A stretch of DNA of 27,879 nucleotides from Clostridiales bacterium UBA2432 (GCA_002342805.1 DDQW01000096.1:84122-112000), one strand, 5' to 3'; positions 1 to 8,081 are shown, counted from the first letter of the stretch. Numbers and translations are program-made. Notes: generated from the letters alone by a model not told the origin.

Positions 1-1838
1 GTCCGTTGCGCTTCAAGTTCTGACATGTTCATGCCTGTGCCGTCCTTAACAAGATCGTTCATACGACGGATAATGGCATCAGCTTCTTCTTTTGAATTTT
101 CCAATAGCCGTGCGGCATTCATTTTCGCATCATTGAGTATTTGCTGTTTTTGTGAAGTGAGCTGGCGTTTTTGCTGTTCAACTTGCTTCTGAAGCATTTC
201 GGCTTCTTCCCGATATTGACGCGCACGTTCTTTTTCGAGTAAGGCTGTTTTTTTATTGGTTTCTAAATCTGTAATGAGATCTTCAAAACGAATCTCACGC
301 CCGCTCAATAATTCTTTGGCTTCTTCTATTATTATATCAGATAATCCTAATCTTTTGGAGATAGCAAAAGCATTACTTTTTCCCGGGATTCCAATCAGTA
401 ATTTATAGGTGGGGCGTAATGTGTTTACATCAAATTCACAACTGGCATTTTCGACGCCATCAGTAGAAAGTGCATAGACTTTTAGCTCAGAATAATGTGT
501 TGTTGCAATGGTTAATATATTAGCTGCTTTAAGATTTTCCAAGATAGCCATTGCAAGTGCGGCTCCTTCAGTAGGGTCTGTACCTGCACCTAATTCATCA
601 AAGAGGACAAGAGAGCGGTCCGTTACTTGCTCTAAGATTTGTGTAATATTGGTCATGTGAGATGAAAAAGTACTAAGGGATTGCTCAATACTTTGTTCAT
701 CGCCGATATCTGCAAAGATATTATCCAAAACAGTAAGTTTTGCGCCATCTGCAGCCGGTACATGTAGGCCACTTTGTCCCATAAGGGATAGTAATCCGAT
801 GGTTTTTAATGTGACGGTTTTACCTCCGGTATTTGGACCGGTAATAACTAAGGTAGTGAAATCTTTTCCCAAATAGATGGTGGTTGGAACCACATAATGT
901 GGATCGAGCAATGGATGTCGAGCCTTTTCAAGGTATATATAGTAATCTTCATTAAATACAGGACATGATGATTTTGTGTGGATAGAATAGTTGGCCTTTG
1001 CAGACAGAAAATCTAAATGGGTGAGCATATCTATATTTTCTTCTAAAACATCTTTATAAACAGCGATTTTCTCGCTTAACGCCATAAGAATTTTTTGGAT
1101 TTCCTTTTCTTCATCAAGATATAAACTGCTAAGGTGATTGTTCAGTTCAACTAGGGCCAAAGGTTCTACAAAAAGTGTCGATCCTGTTGAAGATTGATCG
1201 TGAATCATTCCTTTGAACTGACCTCGATATTCAGCTTTAAGAGGAACACAATAACGATCATTACGAATGGTATAATTATTATCTTGTAGCATTCCTGCTT
1301 GTCCGGCAGAATGAATGATTTTATTGAGCTGGCTTTTGATTTTTGCACTGCTTCCCTTGATATCCCTACGAATGTCATATAAATGACTACTTGCTTGATC
1401 GGAAATCTCATCTTCCGAAACAACACATCGATTTATTTCTTTTGACAAGGCAGGTAAAGCGTTAAGTGTTTGAAAATAAGATGCTAGACTTAGGGTGTCA
1501 ATATACTCTTTTGCACTGGTATAATAGGATACGGCTTGAGCAGACGATCGGAGAACATCAGCGACACTGAGAACTTCAGCAATCGATAAAGTGCCTTGAA
1601 TGGCTAAACGTTGAATGATTTCTCGAATATCCTTAATACCTCGAAGTGGAAAATCTCCCTTATGAACCAAAAGATTTGTGGTGTCCGTTGTTTCCTTTAA
1701 AGCCATGTTGATTTCATCAATCTGGTCAAAGGGTTCAATAGCCAAGATTTTTGATTTTGCCATTGGACTTAATGCGTAATTTGCAATAAGCTCAAGTATT
1801 TTGTTGAATTCTAGTGTGCTAAAAACTTTTCTATGCAT
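1..1838 (-). CDS. mutS2: MutS2 family ATPase/endonuclease, C-terminus cut by window edge
   Basis: MutS2 proteins are MutS-like ATPases that in Bacillus act on collided ribosomes or on recombination intermediates rather than classical mismatch repair. About 612 residues are visible, uninterrupted from the ATG to the window edge. The N-terminal clamp/lever region is followed by Walker A GPNTGGKT near residue 334 and a Walker B/signature stretch (LVLFDELGAGTDPTEG) near residues 407-422, then a long charged coiled-coil segment. The C-terminal KOW and Smr nuclease domains would lie beyond the edge, since full-length MutS2 is about 780 residues. The start is set by AAGGAG six bases upstream of the ATG, which lies inside the preceding acetyltransferase gene. 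The two genes overlap by 28 bp, suggesting translational coupling. Confidence 0.95.
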   Translation of the reverse strand, partial: MHRKVFSTLEFNKILELIANYALSPMAKSKILAIEPFDQIDEINMALKETTDTTNLLVHKGDFPLRGIKDIREIIQRLAIQGTLSIAEVLSVADVLRSSAQAVSYYTSAKEYIDTLSLASYFQTLNALPALSKEINRCVVSEDEISDQASSHLYDIRRDIKGSSAKIKSQLNKIIHSAGQAGMLQDNNYTIRNDRYCVPLKAEYRGQFKGMIHDQSSTGSTLFVEPLALVELNNHLSSLYLDEEKEIQKILMALSEKIAVYKDVLEENIDMLTHLDFLSAKANYSIHTKSSCPVFNEDYYIYLEKARHPLLDPHYVVPTTIYLGKDFTTLVITGPNTGGKTVTLKTIGLLSLMGQSGLHVPAADGAKLTVLDNIFADIGDEQSIEQSLSTFSSHMTNITQILEQVTDRSLVLFDELGAGTDPTEGAALAMAILENLKAANILTIATTHYSELKVYALSTDGVENASCEFDVNTLRPTYKLLIGIPGKSNAFAISKRLGLSDIIIEEAKELLSGREIRFEDLITDLETNKKTALLEKERARQYREEAEMLQKQVEQQKRQLTSQKQQILNDAKMNAARLLENSKEEADAIIRRMNDLVKDGTGMNMSELEAQR

Positions 1839-2326
1839 GTTAAACTCCTTATATCAGCAACAAATAGATAGTAGTCATTTTTTATGGGTTCATCTTGTCG
1901 GATGAACCCTTGTTGTTGCCAAAAACTTATGCCTGCAAGATTGTCTTTATGGCAGGTTAAGTAAATTTTATTAATGGAATGTTGATGAATTAATGTTTGA
2001 ATAAAATGCTGAAGTATTAAAGTCCCATACCCTTCACGAGCAAATTCCTTGCGAACAATTAATGTTTGAATCCAAAGATTGGCGTCGCCTACAGGATAAT
2101 AACACTTTAATATACCTAAAATAACTTTGTTATTAGTGAAAATATCATAGTGTAATGCGTTCGCATCTTCAATAGCTTCTTTACTAAAATTGTCTTGGGC
2201 AAGTGACGTATTAAAAGCAAAACGGTAATAGTCGTCTGTTTCGGCTAATCGTTTAAATGCTTTATGGTACTTGCTTGCTGAAACAAAAATAATACGATTC
2301 GAATGAATAGTTAGTGAAATATTCAT
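1811..2326 (-). CDS. GNAT family N-acetyltransferase
   Basis: This 171-residue protein belongs to the GNAT fold, whose members transfer an acetyl group from acetyl-CoA to an amine; the substrate cannot be told from sequence. The acetyl-CoA pyrophosphate-binding motif A appears as REGYGT after the β4 strand LWIQTLIV. A motif-B-like NLAGISFWQQQGF stretch lies near residues 129-141, as in many GNATs. The start is supported by AAAGGAGG just upstream of the ATG. It runs divergently from the M23 peptidase gene and its 3' end overlaps the mutS2 start, so the two are probably co-transcribed. No specific function is assigned. Confidence 0.85.
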   Translation of the reverse strand: MNISLTIHSNRIIFVSASKYHKAFKRLAETDDYYRFAFNTSLAQDNFSKEAIEDANALHYDIFTNNKVILGILKCYYPVGDANLWIQTLIVRKEFAREGYGTLILQHFIQTLIHQHSINKIYLTCHKDNLAGISFWQQQGFIRQDEPIKNDYYLFVADIRSLTCIEKFLAH

Positions 2327-2347
2327 GTCAAACCTCCTTTGAACTCT

Positions 2348-2375
2348 ATTTTACATGAAAGCGCCTAAGAATAAA
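2348..2375 (-). promoter_or_regulatory. possible sigma-A promoter for the acetyltransferase-mutS2 pair
   Basis: Read on the minus strand there is a TAAAAT -10 box (2348-2353) with a weak TTTATT -35 sixteen bases upstream (2370-2375), placed about 22 bases before the acetyltransferase start. The spacing is acceptable but the -35 is poor. Confidence 0.3.
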
Positions 2376-2411
2376 AGAGTTATTTTGCCCAATTTATATA
2401 GAAAGAATCCC

Positions 2412-2440
2412 TTGCTATTTTAAAGCACTTCCTGTAAAAT
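2412..2440 (+). promoter_or_regulatory. possible upstream sigma-A promoter for the M23 peptidase gene
   Basis: TTGCTA (2412-2417) and TAAAAT (2435-2440) are separated by 17 bases, a plausible sigma-A promoter. A stronger candidate lies 60 bases downstream, so this may be a second start site or chance. Confidence 0.4.
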
Positions 2441-2474
2441 AGGACTAAAGCACTATAAAACAATAAATGAATTA

Positions 2475-2504
2475 TTACAAAAACATTACAATTTATGCTA
2501 TAAT
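2475..2504 (+). promoter_or_regulatory. extended -10 promoter for the M23 peptidase-bactofilin operon
   Basis: TTACAA (2475-2480) is followed after 18 bases by a perfect TATAAT (2499-2504) with the TGn extension (2496-2498). Transcription would start near 2511. That lies inside the longest possible reading frame (ATG at 2467), which argues for translation starting at 2545. Confidence 0.65.
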
Positions 2505-2544
2505 AGCATTTGGAATTATGAAACTAGAGAAAGCAGGGATAAAG

Positions 2545-3729
2545 ATGCAGTTTAAACAAGCTCGCATTCGTAATAAGCATAAAGCCAGTGGCAAACAATA
2601 TCTTACGATGATGTTTATTACAGATGCTACGAAAAGTGCAAAAGCAATAAAAATTCCTAAGTGGGTTCGATTTCCTGCATTAATTTTGGCAGTGATGCTT
2701 GTGTGGAAATCATTAGATATATATTCGTATGTGGAATCATTAGAAGCTCAGCTAGCACATCAACAAGTTGCGGTTCAAGAAGAAGTTATTGACCGTGAAG
2801 CAAAAGAGGCTAGAATAGCAGAACTAGAAGACGAGTTAGCTTCATCAGTAACGATGCGTTATGAAAAACTGGAAGAGTTAAAGAGTTTAGCTATAGAGTT
2901 GGGGATAAAAATTGAGGATTTAGAAGCATACCGTGAAGAAATGGAAGAATTTAAATCGGAAATAGATACGAATCTTGGTACTTATAACGCACCGAAGACA
3001 AGTGATTCAGATGAGAACTCGGATGTAACAAGAGATCTACTCAAAGAATATACGTTACAGATAGACCCAAATTATGAGAATAAACGTGTCTTATCAACAT
3101 CAGCACCGACATCGGAGGGTTCAGCAGATTTAACAACGATTAAGGAAGAGCAATTAAAGGTGCTCGATGCAACGTTGAATGACACAGAAATAGATGAAGA
3201 AGAATTTGAGGCAGAATTTGATGCTGAAATTGAAAAAATAACAGCTTTTCTTGAATTTGCATCATCAAAGGTTGAACAAGATTCCGAGGATTTCGCTTTC
3301 ACAAATGAATCTTTAGAAGAAATGATTCCTTACTTAGAATCCTATCCGAGTGTGTGGCCAATTAAGAATACCTACGTAACAAGTCCTTTTGGATATCGAC
3401 GTAACCCATTTGGCGGAAGTGGTAGGGAATTCCATACAGGTGTTGATTTAAAAGCAAGATATCAAGATGTTTCAGCAACAGCTGAAGGAGAGGTTGTTGT
3501 TTCAGAATATTTATCCGGTTATGGATATACGGTTGTTATTGACCATGGATACGGTTTGACGACAAAATATGCACATAACTCAAAATTATATGTATCTGTT
3601 GGAGACCATGTAGAACGTGGAGATGTTATCTCTGAATCCGGTAATTCAGGGCGAAGCACCGGACCACATTTACATTATGAAGTATTGTTAGACGGAGAAC
3701 CGGTAAATCCTGTTGATTATATTTACTAG
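2545..3729 (+). CDS. membrane-anchored M23 family metallopeptidase with coiled coil
   Basis: Peptidases of the M23 (LytM/Gly-Gly endopeptidase) family cut peptide cross-links in peptidoglycan. After a short basic N-terminus, one membrane segment spans roughly residues 43-62, a coiled coil follows to about residue 130, and an acidic linker leads to the C-terminal catalytic domain. Zinc ligands of the family are in place: H297 and D301 (HTGVD) and the HLH motif at 375-377, so the enzyme is probably active. The ATG at 2545 is preferred over one at 2467 because 2467 has no ribosome binding site and precedes an excellent promoter, whereas 2545 has AGGGA at good spacing. The bactofilin gene follows 11 bp later. 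M23-bactofilin pairs are known to work together in cell-shape control. Confidence 0.9.
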   Translation: MQFKQARIRNKHKASGKQYLTMMFITDATKSAKAIKIPKWVRFPALILAVMLVWKSLDIYSYVESLEAQLAHQQVAVQEEVIDREAKEARIAELEDELASSVTMRYEKLEELKSLAIELGIKIEDLEAYREEMEEFKSEIDTNLGTYNAPKTSDSDENSDVTRDLLKEYTLQIDPNYENKRVLSTSAPTSEGSADLTTIKEEQLKVLDATLNDTEIDEEEFEAEFDAEIEKITAFLEFASSKVEQDSEDFAFTNESLEEMIPYLESYPSVWPIKNTYVTSPFGYRRNPFGGSGREFHTGVDLKARYQDVSATAEGEVVVSEYLSGYGYTVVIDHGYGLTTKYAHNSKLYVSVGDHVERGDVISESGNSGRSTGPHLHYEVLLDGEPVNPVDYIY

Positions 3730-3740
3730 AGAGGAACCTT

Positions 3741-4139
3741 ATGCTATCATCTAAGAAACCAAACTACGAGCGACCGGCAACTTTGATTGGAAAAGATACA
3801 GTTATTGACAGTAGCTTAGTGAAATCAAAATCTTCAATTCAAGTGAATGGTGTATTAAATGGAAATATTGACTGTGATGCAAGTGTTGTTATTGGACAAA
3901 CAGGAAAAGTCGTCGGGAATGTAAAAGCAGGCTTTTTGCTTATTGCAGGAACCATTGAAGGTCAAGTGGAAGTGAAAAATCAATTGCATGTAAATAAAAC
4001 TGCCAACATACTTGGCGATGTTCATTGTGGTTCCATTATTATTGATGATGGGGCCGTTCTAAACGGTAGTTTTTCCATGAATGAACAATCAAAATCCAAA
4101 TCTGTTAGTGATTCAGATAAAAAAGAAAAGAAAAACTAA
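3741..4139 (+). CDS. bactofilin (polymer-forming cytoskeletal protein)
   Basis: The 132-residue protein matches the bactofilin family (formerly DUF583), which assembles without nucleotide into filaments through a β-helical core. The middle (residues about 15-115) shows the expected run of short β-strands with turn glycines and asparagines, such as NGVLNGNIDCDASVVIGQTG and later GTIEGQVEVKNQLHV. A charged, lysine-rich tail closes the protein. It follows the M23 peptidase by 11 bp with its own GAGAGG ribosome binding site, so the pair is an operon. By analogy with other bacteria it may position the peptidase at the envelope. Confidence 0.9.
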   Translation: MLSSKKPNYERPATLIGKDTVIDSSLVKSKSSIQVNGVLNGNIDCDASVVIGQTGKVVGNVKAGFLLIAGTIEGQVEVKNQLHVNKTANILGDVHCGSIIIDDGAVLNGSFSMNEQSKSKSVSDSDKKEKKN

Positions 4140-4164
4140 AGAATGTAAGTTTGTTTATAACATG

Positions 4165-4196
4165 TTCACATTCTGTTAAAAAAATACGGTTATAAT
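4165..4196 (+). promoter_or_regulatory. possible promoter of a short transcript
   Basis: A perfect TATAAT lies at 4191-4196. The best -35 match, TTCACA at 4165-4170, is 20 bases away, which is long. With the terminator ending at 4383 it would define a transcript of about 180 nt starting near 4203. Confidence 0.35.
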
Positions 4197-4254
4197 ATAG
4201 TTAGATTCGATACTATAATTATTGTTTGATTCGTTATGGAGTGTGACAGAAGAT

Positions 4255-4368
4255 ATGAGTTATAACCAAACAGAACAATCTTTTTATACAGAAAAGAAAA
4301 AGCCTTGTAATAAGGTGAAATTCTTTATAAAAATACTAAAAAAATGGGTGAATAAATGCTACAATTAG
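4255..4368 (+). CDS. possible 37-residue basic peptide
   Basis: An ATG at 4255 opens a 37-codon frame ending at TAG 4366-4368. The predicted peptide has an N-terminal half rich in N, Q, E and K, a cysteine at residue 18 and another at residue 35, and a basic amphipathic C-terminal part (VKFFIKILKKWVNK). The ribosome binding site is weak (GAAG very close, or GGAG 13 bases away), so this could equally be a small RNA. The stop codon lies inside the loop of a strong terminator, a common arrangement for short peptide genes. It directly precedes a DUF692/MNIO-like gene, a family that modifies cysteines of small peptides. Confidence 0.3.
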   Translation: MSYNQTEQSFYTEKKKPCNKVKFFIKILKKWVNKCYN

Positions 4369-4383
4369 AGTAGCATTTTTTTT
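4354..4383 (+). terminator. intrinsic terminator upstream of the MNIO-like gene
   Basis: A perfect 9-bp stem (AAATGCTAC at 4354-4362 with GTAGCATTT at 4370-4378) around a 7-base loop runs into a T tract ending at 4383. It lies only about 22 bases before the next gene's start, so it could partly attenuate transcription into it. Confidence 0.8.
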
Positions 4384-4405
4384 ATGCACACTCAAGGAGG
4401 TTTTT

Positions 4406-5203
4406 ATGAAGTATGCATGTAATGTATCTTATGAGTTGATGAATATACTTGAAAATGATTCGACCTTTTGTGACTACATAAAAATAGGTGCATTTGGAAG
4501 GACGGAAGCCTTATTGGAAGTGGCATTTTCTCTAAAACCTCTACTTATTCATGGATTTGGATGGTTTGAACGTGGAGGAATGTCTTCGACAAAAGACATT
4601 GACTATGATAAAATGAATCGATATATTCAGAAGTATCAAAGCCCATTTATTGGAATTCATAGTTTGTGTTTTGAAGAAGATGCAAGGCAGATTCAAAATA
4701 CATCTATTTTAGATTTCATGATTCAGCGATTTAATGATTTTTCTAAACACATTCACACCGACATTTTGATTGAGAATATGGATTACAGTAGCTATTATCC
4801 CTATCCAACGACCTTAATGGAAACAGTTAAGCCTGAATTTATTTGTCGCTTAATTGATAAAACAGACCTTGGATTATTACTTGATACGTCCCATGCAAAA
4901 GTATCAGCCTATCAGTTAAATATGGATATATATAAGTATTTAGATGCACTTCCCCTTGAGGCCATTCGTGAGATCCATTTTTCGGGAACAGGCTTTGAAA
5001 AAGATGCCGGATATAAGGATATTCATGGTATAATGGATAAAGAAGATTATCGTATTGCCCAGTATCTGCAAGAACGATTACAGAAGTTCTCATCTCAAAA
5101 ACTTGAGATGATTACATTAGAGTACGGAACAGTTGCGGCTCAAACCACAAGCCGAGAAGCAATAATAGAACAGATGAATCAATTAAAAACTATTTTTAAG
5201 TAG
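4406..5203 (+). CDS. DUF692/MNIO-like TIM-barrel protein, probable iron enzyme
   Basis: This 265-residue protein has the layout of DUF692, the multinuclear non-heme iron oxidase (MNIO) family. Characterised members (MbnB, TglH) oxidise cysteines in small peptides. Candidate metal ligands fall where the family expects them: H49, H85, E123-N124 (IENMD), D160 and H163 (LLLDTSHAK), H191 (EIHFSG), D205/H207 (KDIH) and E239 (TLEYG). The start has an excellent AAGGAGG. It is followed 11 bp later by yhaM, suggesting an operon with RNA-turnover genes. No partner protein of the MbnC type is next to it. It could alternatively be annotated only as a xylose-isomerase-like or endonuclease-IV-like TIM barrel. 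The metal and substrate assignment is inferred. Confidence 0.7.
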   Translation: MKYACNVSYELMNILENDSTFCDYIKIGAFGRTEALLEVAFSLKPLLIHGFGWFERGGMSSTKDIDYDKMNRYIQKYQSPFIGIHSLCFEEDARQIQNTSILDFMIQRFNDFSKHIHTDILIENMDYSSYYPYPTTLMETVKPEFICRLIDKTDLGLLLDTSHAKVSAYQLNMDIYKYLDALPLEAIREIHFSGTGFEKDAGYKDIHGIMDKEDYRIAQYLQERLQKFSSQKLEMITLEYGTVAAQTTSREAIIEQMNQLKTIFK

Positions 5204-5214
5204 AAGGAGTTATT

Positions 5215-6156
5215 ATGCAATTTATTGAAACAATTCGTGAAGGTGATGAAGTTGTTGAACACTATCTGTGTTCGTCGAAGCAAGTATTAAAAACAAGAGC
5301 CGGTAAGACTTATTATTCTGTGCGTTTTCAAGATAAAACCGGAACCATTGAAGGGAAAATCTGGGATCTTAATGATGGAATCGGCCACTTCGAAGCAGGA
5401 GATTATGTTAAAATTGATGGATCTGTCGTTACATTTCAAGGTGGTTTACAATTAAATGTACGTCGCGTACGAAAATGTCAAGAGGGAGAATATAACCCAA
5501 TCGACTATGTACCCATGTCCGACTATAATGTCGATGATATGTATGAAGAACTTATTGGTTTTATTGAGAGTGTTGAAGATACATATATAAAACAATTGCT
5601 TGAAAAGTTTTTTATCGAAGATAAAGAATTAGCAAATCGATTCAAAGCCCATGGTGCGGCAAAGTCTGTACACCACAATTATTACGGTGGATTATTAGAA
5701 CATACATTGGGCATTCTTCGTACCTGTGATTTCTTGGCAAAGAGTTATTCCGAAGTCAATCGTGACGTCTTAATCGCCGGTGCATTACTACATGATATAG
5801 CTAAAACAGAAGAAATGACAGAACTTCCTATGGTCGAATACACAGATTCAGGCCAATTGCTCGGTCATATTATCATTGCAGTTGAGTGGATTAACGAAAA
5901 AGTTGCACAAATATCAGGTTTTCCAAAACCATTGGCTACAATTATCAAGCATGTTGTTTTAGCCCATCATGGAGAGCTTGAATATGGTTCACCTAAGAAA
6001 CCAGCAGTACTCGAAGCGATTTTATTACATTATGCAGATAATATTGATGCGAAAGTCAAAACATTTTCGACGATTATGGGTCAGTCGGAAGAAGAGGATG
6101 ATTGGGCAGGTTACCAACGTCTGTTTGAGACCAATATACGTAAAACACGCTATTAG
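5215..6156 (+). CDS. yhaM: 3'-5' exoribonuclease YhaM family (OB fold + HD domain)
   Basis: YhaM is a Gram-positive 3'-to-5' exonuclease that trims mRNA ends. The protein is 313 residues, almost the length of the Bacillus subtilis enzyme. An N-terminal OB-fold nucleic-acid-binding domain (about residues 15-90) is followed by an HD-type metal-dependent domain with H163 (LLEHTLG), the H193-D194 pair (ALLHDIAKTEE) and a late aspartate (HYADNIDAK). The ribosome binding site AAGGAG lies at ideal spacing. It sits between the MNIO-like gene and rlmD, each gap under 30 bp, so the three are likely one transcript. Confidence 0.92.
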   Translation: MQFIETIREGDEVVEHYLCSSKQVLKTRAGKTYYSVRFQDKTGTIEGKIWDLNDGIGHFEAGDYVKIDGSVVTFQGGLQLNVRRVRKCQEGEYNPIDYVPMSDYNVDDMYEELIGFIESVEDTYIKQLLEKFFIEDKELANRFKAHGAAKSVHHNYYGGLLEHTLGILRTCDFLAKSYSEVNRDVLIAGALLHDIAKTEEMTELPMVEYTDSGQLLGHIIIAVEWINEKVAQISGFPKPLATIIKHVVLAHHGELEYGSPKKPAVLEAILLHYADNIDAKVKTFSTIMGQSEEEDDWAGYQRLFETNIRKTRY

Positions 6157-6181
6157 AAGAAGATACACATAGAGGTGAAAC

Positions 6182-7567
6182 ATGAAACAAGTATGTCCAG
6201 TAATAAAAAATGAAATCTATTCGATGGATATTACCGGCATCGGAGCCAACGGAGAGGGGATAGGCCATATTGATGGCTATACCCTTTTTGTCGATGGAGC
6301 TATTACCGGTGATCATATCGAAGTCAAAGTGATAAAAACAAAGAAAAATTATGGTTTTGGCCGTTTAGTGACGATTCTTGAACCGTCCAAAGATCGTGTC
6401 GAACCAAGATGTCCCATTGCAAAACAATGTGGTGGTTGTAGCATTATGCATATGAAATATGATGCCCAGCTAGAGTACAAAGAAAACCATATCTTAGATG
6501 CACTTGAACGCATTGGCGAACAAGATCGAGTCAAACTTGAACAGAAAAAAGAGCCCATCATCGGAATGGATGAACCTTGGTTTTATCGAAACAAAGTTCA
6601 ATTCCCCGTTCAGATTATAAGTGGAAAACTCCTTATTGGCTTTTATGCCAAACGGTCGCACCGAATTATCGAAACACCGACTTGCTATATTCAAGACCCT
6701 TATAATGAAGAAATTGTTGACACGCTACGTGATTTTATTGTGGAAAATAAAATATCTGCCTATGATGAGTTAAAGCATAAAGGCTTATTACGCCATATTG
6801 TGATTCGAAAATCTCATCATAATCAAGAGTTTCATGTGACCTTAGTGATTAACGGACAAAAATTTCCATATGACAAGAAACTCGTAGAAGAACTACAAAA
6901 ACTGGAACGTGTCGTTGGTATCAGTCTAAATATAAATCAAGAGAAAACGAACGCTATTCTTGGAAGCGAGATGATTCACCTCGACGGCCAAGAATATTTG
7001 CACGATCAGATTGGTGATATTAAATATCAGATTTCCCCTCTGTCTTTTTACCAAGTCAATCCGGTGCAAACAGAAAAATTATATGCCAAAGCGCTTGAAT
7101 ATGCTCAGTTATCCGGTCAAGAAGTTGTCTATGATCTCTATTGTGGCATCGGCACCATTTCCCTATTTTTAGCAAAACAAGCCAAGCATGTCTACGGCGT
7201 TGAAATCGTGGAAGCGGCTATCGACGATGCGAGAATAAATGCAGAGATCAACAAGATTGATAATGCGACTTTTTACGCAGGAAAAGCCGAAGAAGTCATG
7301 CCAAAACTCTATAAGGAAGATGGCATAAAGGCTGATGTCGTAGTTGTCGATCCCCCCAGAAAAGGGTGCGATGCAACTCTTTTAGACACCATTATAAGCA
7401 TAAACCCTAAACGCATCGTCTACGTCTCATGTGATCCGGGCACCCTTGCAAGAGATGTCAAAATCTTAAGCCAACATGGTTACCAAATAGACCGGTGGTG
7501 TGGCGTTGATATGTTTAGTCACTCCACACATGTGGAGACTATAGTAGCACTATACAAAAAAGACTAA
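6182..7567 (+). CDS. rlmD: 23S rRNA (uracil-5-)-methyltransferase, RlmD/RlmCD family
   Basis: The enzyme makes 5-methyluridine in 23S rRNA (U1939 in E. coli; U747 and U1939 by the Gram-positive RlmCD). A TRAM RNA-binding domain fills residues about 10-70. Cysteines C77, C83, C86 and C168 match the 4Fe-4S cluster ligands of the family. The SAM-binding motif is DLYCGIGTISLFLA and the catalytic cysteine is C417 (VSCDPGTLARD). At 461 residues it has normal length. The gene follows yhaM by 25 bp with GAGGTG before the ATG. It is the last gene with a housekeeping character; a terminator lies about 155 bp beyond its stop and the defence island begins after that. Confidence 0.93.
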   Translation: MKQVCPVIKNEIYSMDITGIGANGEGIGHIDGYTLFVDGAITGDHIEVKVIKTKKNYGFGRLVTILEPSKDRVEPRCPIAKQCGGCSIMHMKYDAQLEYKENHILDALERIGEQDRVKLEQKKEPIIGMDEPWFYRNKVQFPVQIISGKLLIGFYAKRSHRIIETPTCYIQDPYNEEIVDTLRDFIVENKISAYDELKHKGLLRHIVIRKSHHNQEFHVTLVINGQKFPYDKKLVEELQKLERVVGISLNINQEKTNAILGSEMIHLDGQEYLHDQIGDIKYQISPLSFYQVNPVQTEKLYAKALEYAQLSGQEVVYDLYCGIGTISLFLAKQAKHVYGVEIVEAAIDDARINAEINKIDNATFYAGKAEEVMPKLYKEDGIKADVVVVDPPRKGCDATLLDTIISINPKRIVYVSCDPGTLARDVKILSQHGYQIDRWCGVDMFSHSTHVETIVALYKKD

Positions 7568-7721
7568 TAGTATTTGCCCACATACCGCTAAAAACAAAGC
7601 TTTTCATGTTTAAGACGGATGTCTTGAATTATCGGAATAAAGAATTAAAAGACGAAATTATCGTAAGGCTTGGCTTTTGGATGTGAAATGTAGGGACATA
7701 AGAAACTGAATAATAAATGTG

Positions 7722-7751
7722 AATCCGCTGGTGCAATATCAGTGGATTTTT
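7722..7751 (+). terminator. intrinsic terminator between rlmD and the defence island
   Basis: A 9-bp stem with one G-T pair (AATCCGCTG 7722-7730 with CAGTGGATT 7740-7748), a 9-base loop and a T-rich tail. The 7568-7721 stretch before it shows no convincing gene and could contain the left junction of the island; no repeat marking such a junction was found. Confidence 0.7.
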
Positions 7752-7776
7752 CTTTGGAATTTTTTTCAAATTAAGG

Positions 7777-7805
7777 TGGGCATGTATTATAACATTTGTT
7801 ATAAT
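7777..7805 (+). promoter_or_regulatory. extended -10 promoter of the defence island
   Basis: A perfect TATAAT at 7800-7805 has the TGn extension at 7797-7799. The -35 at 17 bp spacing is poor (TGGGCA, 7777-7782), fitting an extended -10 promoter. It lies just before the XRE regulator gene and its -10 is covered by a palindrome. Confidence 0.65.
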
Positions 7806-7806
7806 A
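7785..7806. promoter_or_regulatory. perfect 22-bp palindrome, likely operator of the XRE regulator
   Basis: Arms TATTATAACA (7785-7794) and TGTTATAATA (7797-7806) are perfect reverse complements separated by TT. The right arm contains the -10 box of the only visible promoter, so a bound dimer would block RNA polymerase. This fits autoregulation by the small HTH protein encoded just downstream. Confidence 0.7.
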
Positions 7807-7833
7807 TAAAGTGACGTACTGGAGGTGTATGGA

Positions 7834-8046
7834 ATGGATTTTGCCCAAACAGTAAAAGAGATTAGAACAAAATTGAATATTAGCCAGGAACAACTGGCAA
7901 GAGAGCTTCACGTCAGTTTTGCCACGGTGAATCGGTGGGAAAATGGCAAAAACAGTCCCAACATGTTGGCTAAGAAAGCCCTATATGACTTTTGTAAAGA
8001 AAAAGGACTGGATGAAACATTGATTAAGCATTTACTGGACTATTAG
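7834..8046 (+). CDS. small XRE-family HTH regulator, controller-like
   Basis: This 70-residue protein is essentially one Cro/CI-type helix-turn-helix domain: ISQEQLARELHVSFATVNRWENGK (about residues 16-39) carries the paired helices, followed by two short helices. It resembles the small controller (C) proteins of restriction-modification systems and other phage-type repressors. The ATG at 7834 is chosen over the GTG at 7825 because the GTG overlaps the GGAGG ribosome binding site (7821-7825). hsdM begins 35 bp after its stop, so it probably heads the restriction operon. The palindrome over the promoter suggests autoregulation. An antitoxin role is less likely because no toxin-sized gene adjoins it. 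Confidence 0.85.
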   Translation: MDFAQTVKEIRTKLNISQEQLARELHVSFATVNRWENGKNSPNMLAKKALYDFCKEKGLDETLIKHLLDY

Positions 8047-8081
8047 AAATAGATAGATGAAATCAAGGGAGGATTACAATA

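Noticed and set aside
1205..1426. 73-residue minus-strand frame in the mutS2 region
   Set aside because: mutS2 itself is open on the same strand in another frame with continuous family similarity; this frame is a by-product.
4140..4174. Terminator after bactofilin (AGAATGT/ACATTCT, 21-base loop)
   Set aside because: The stem is short with a large loop and is followed by A residues rather than a T tract.
7834..8046. Antitoxin of a toxin-antitoxin pair
   Set aside because: The only neighbour within operon distance is hsdM; no toxin-sized gene flanks it.
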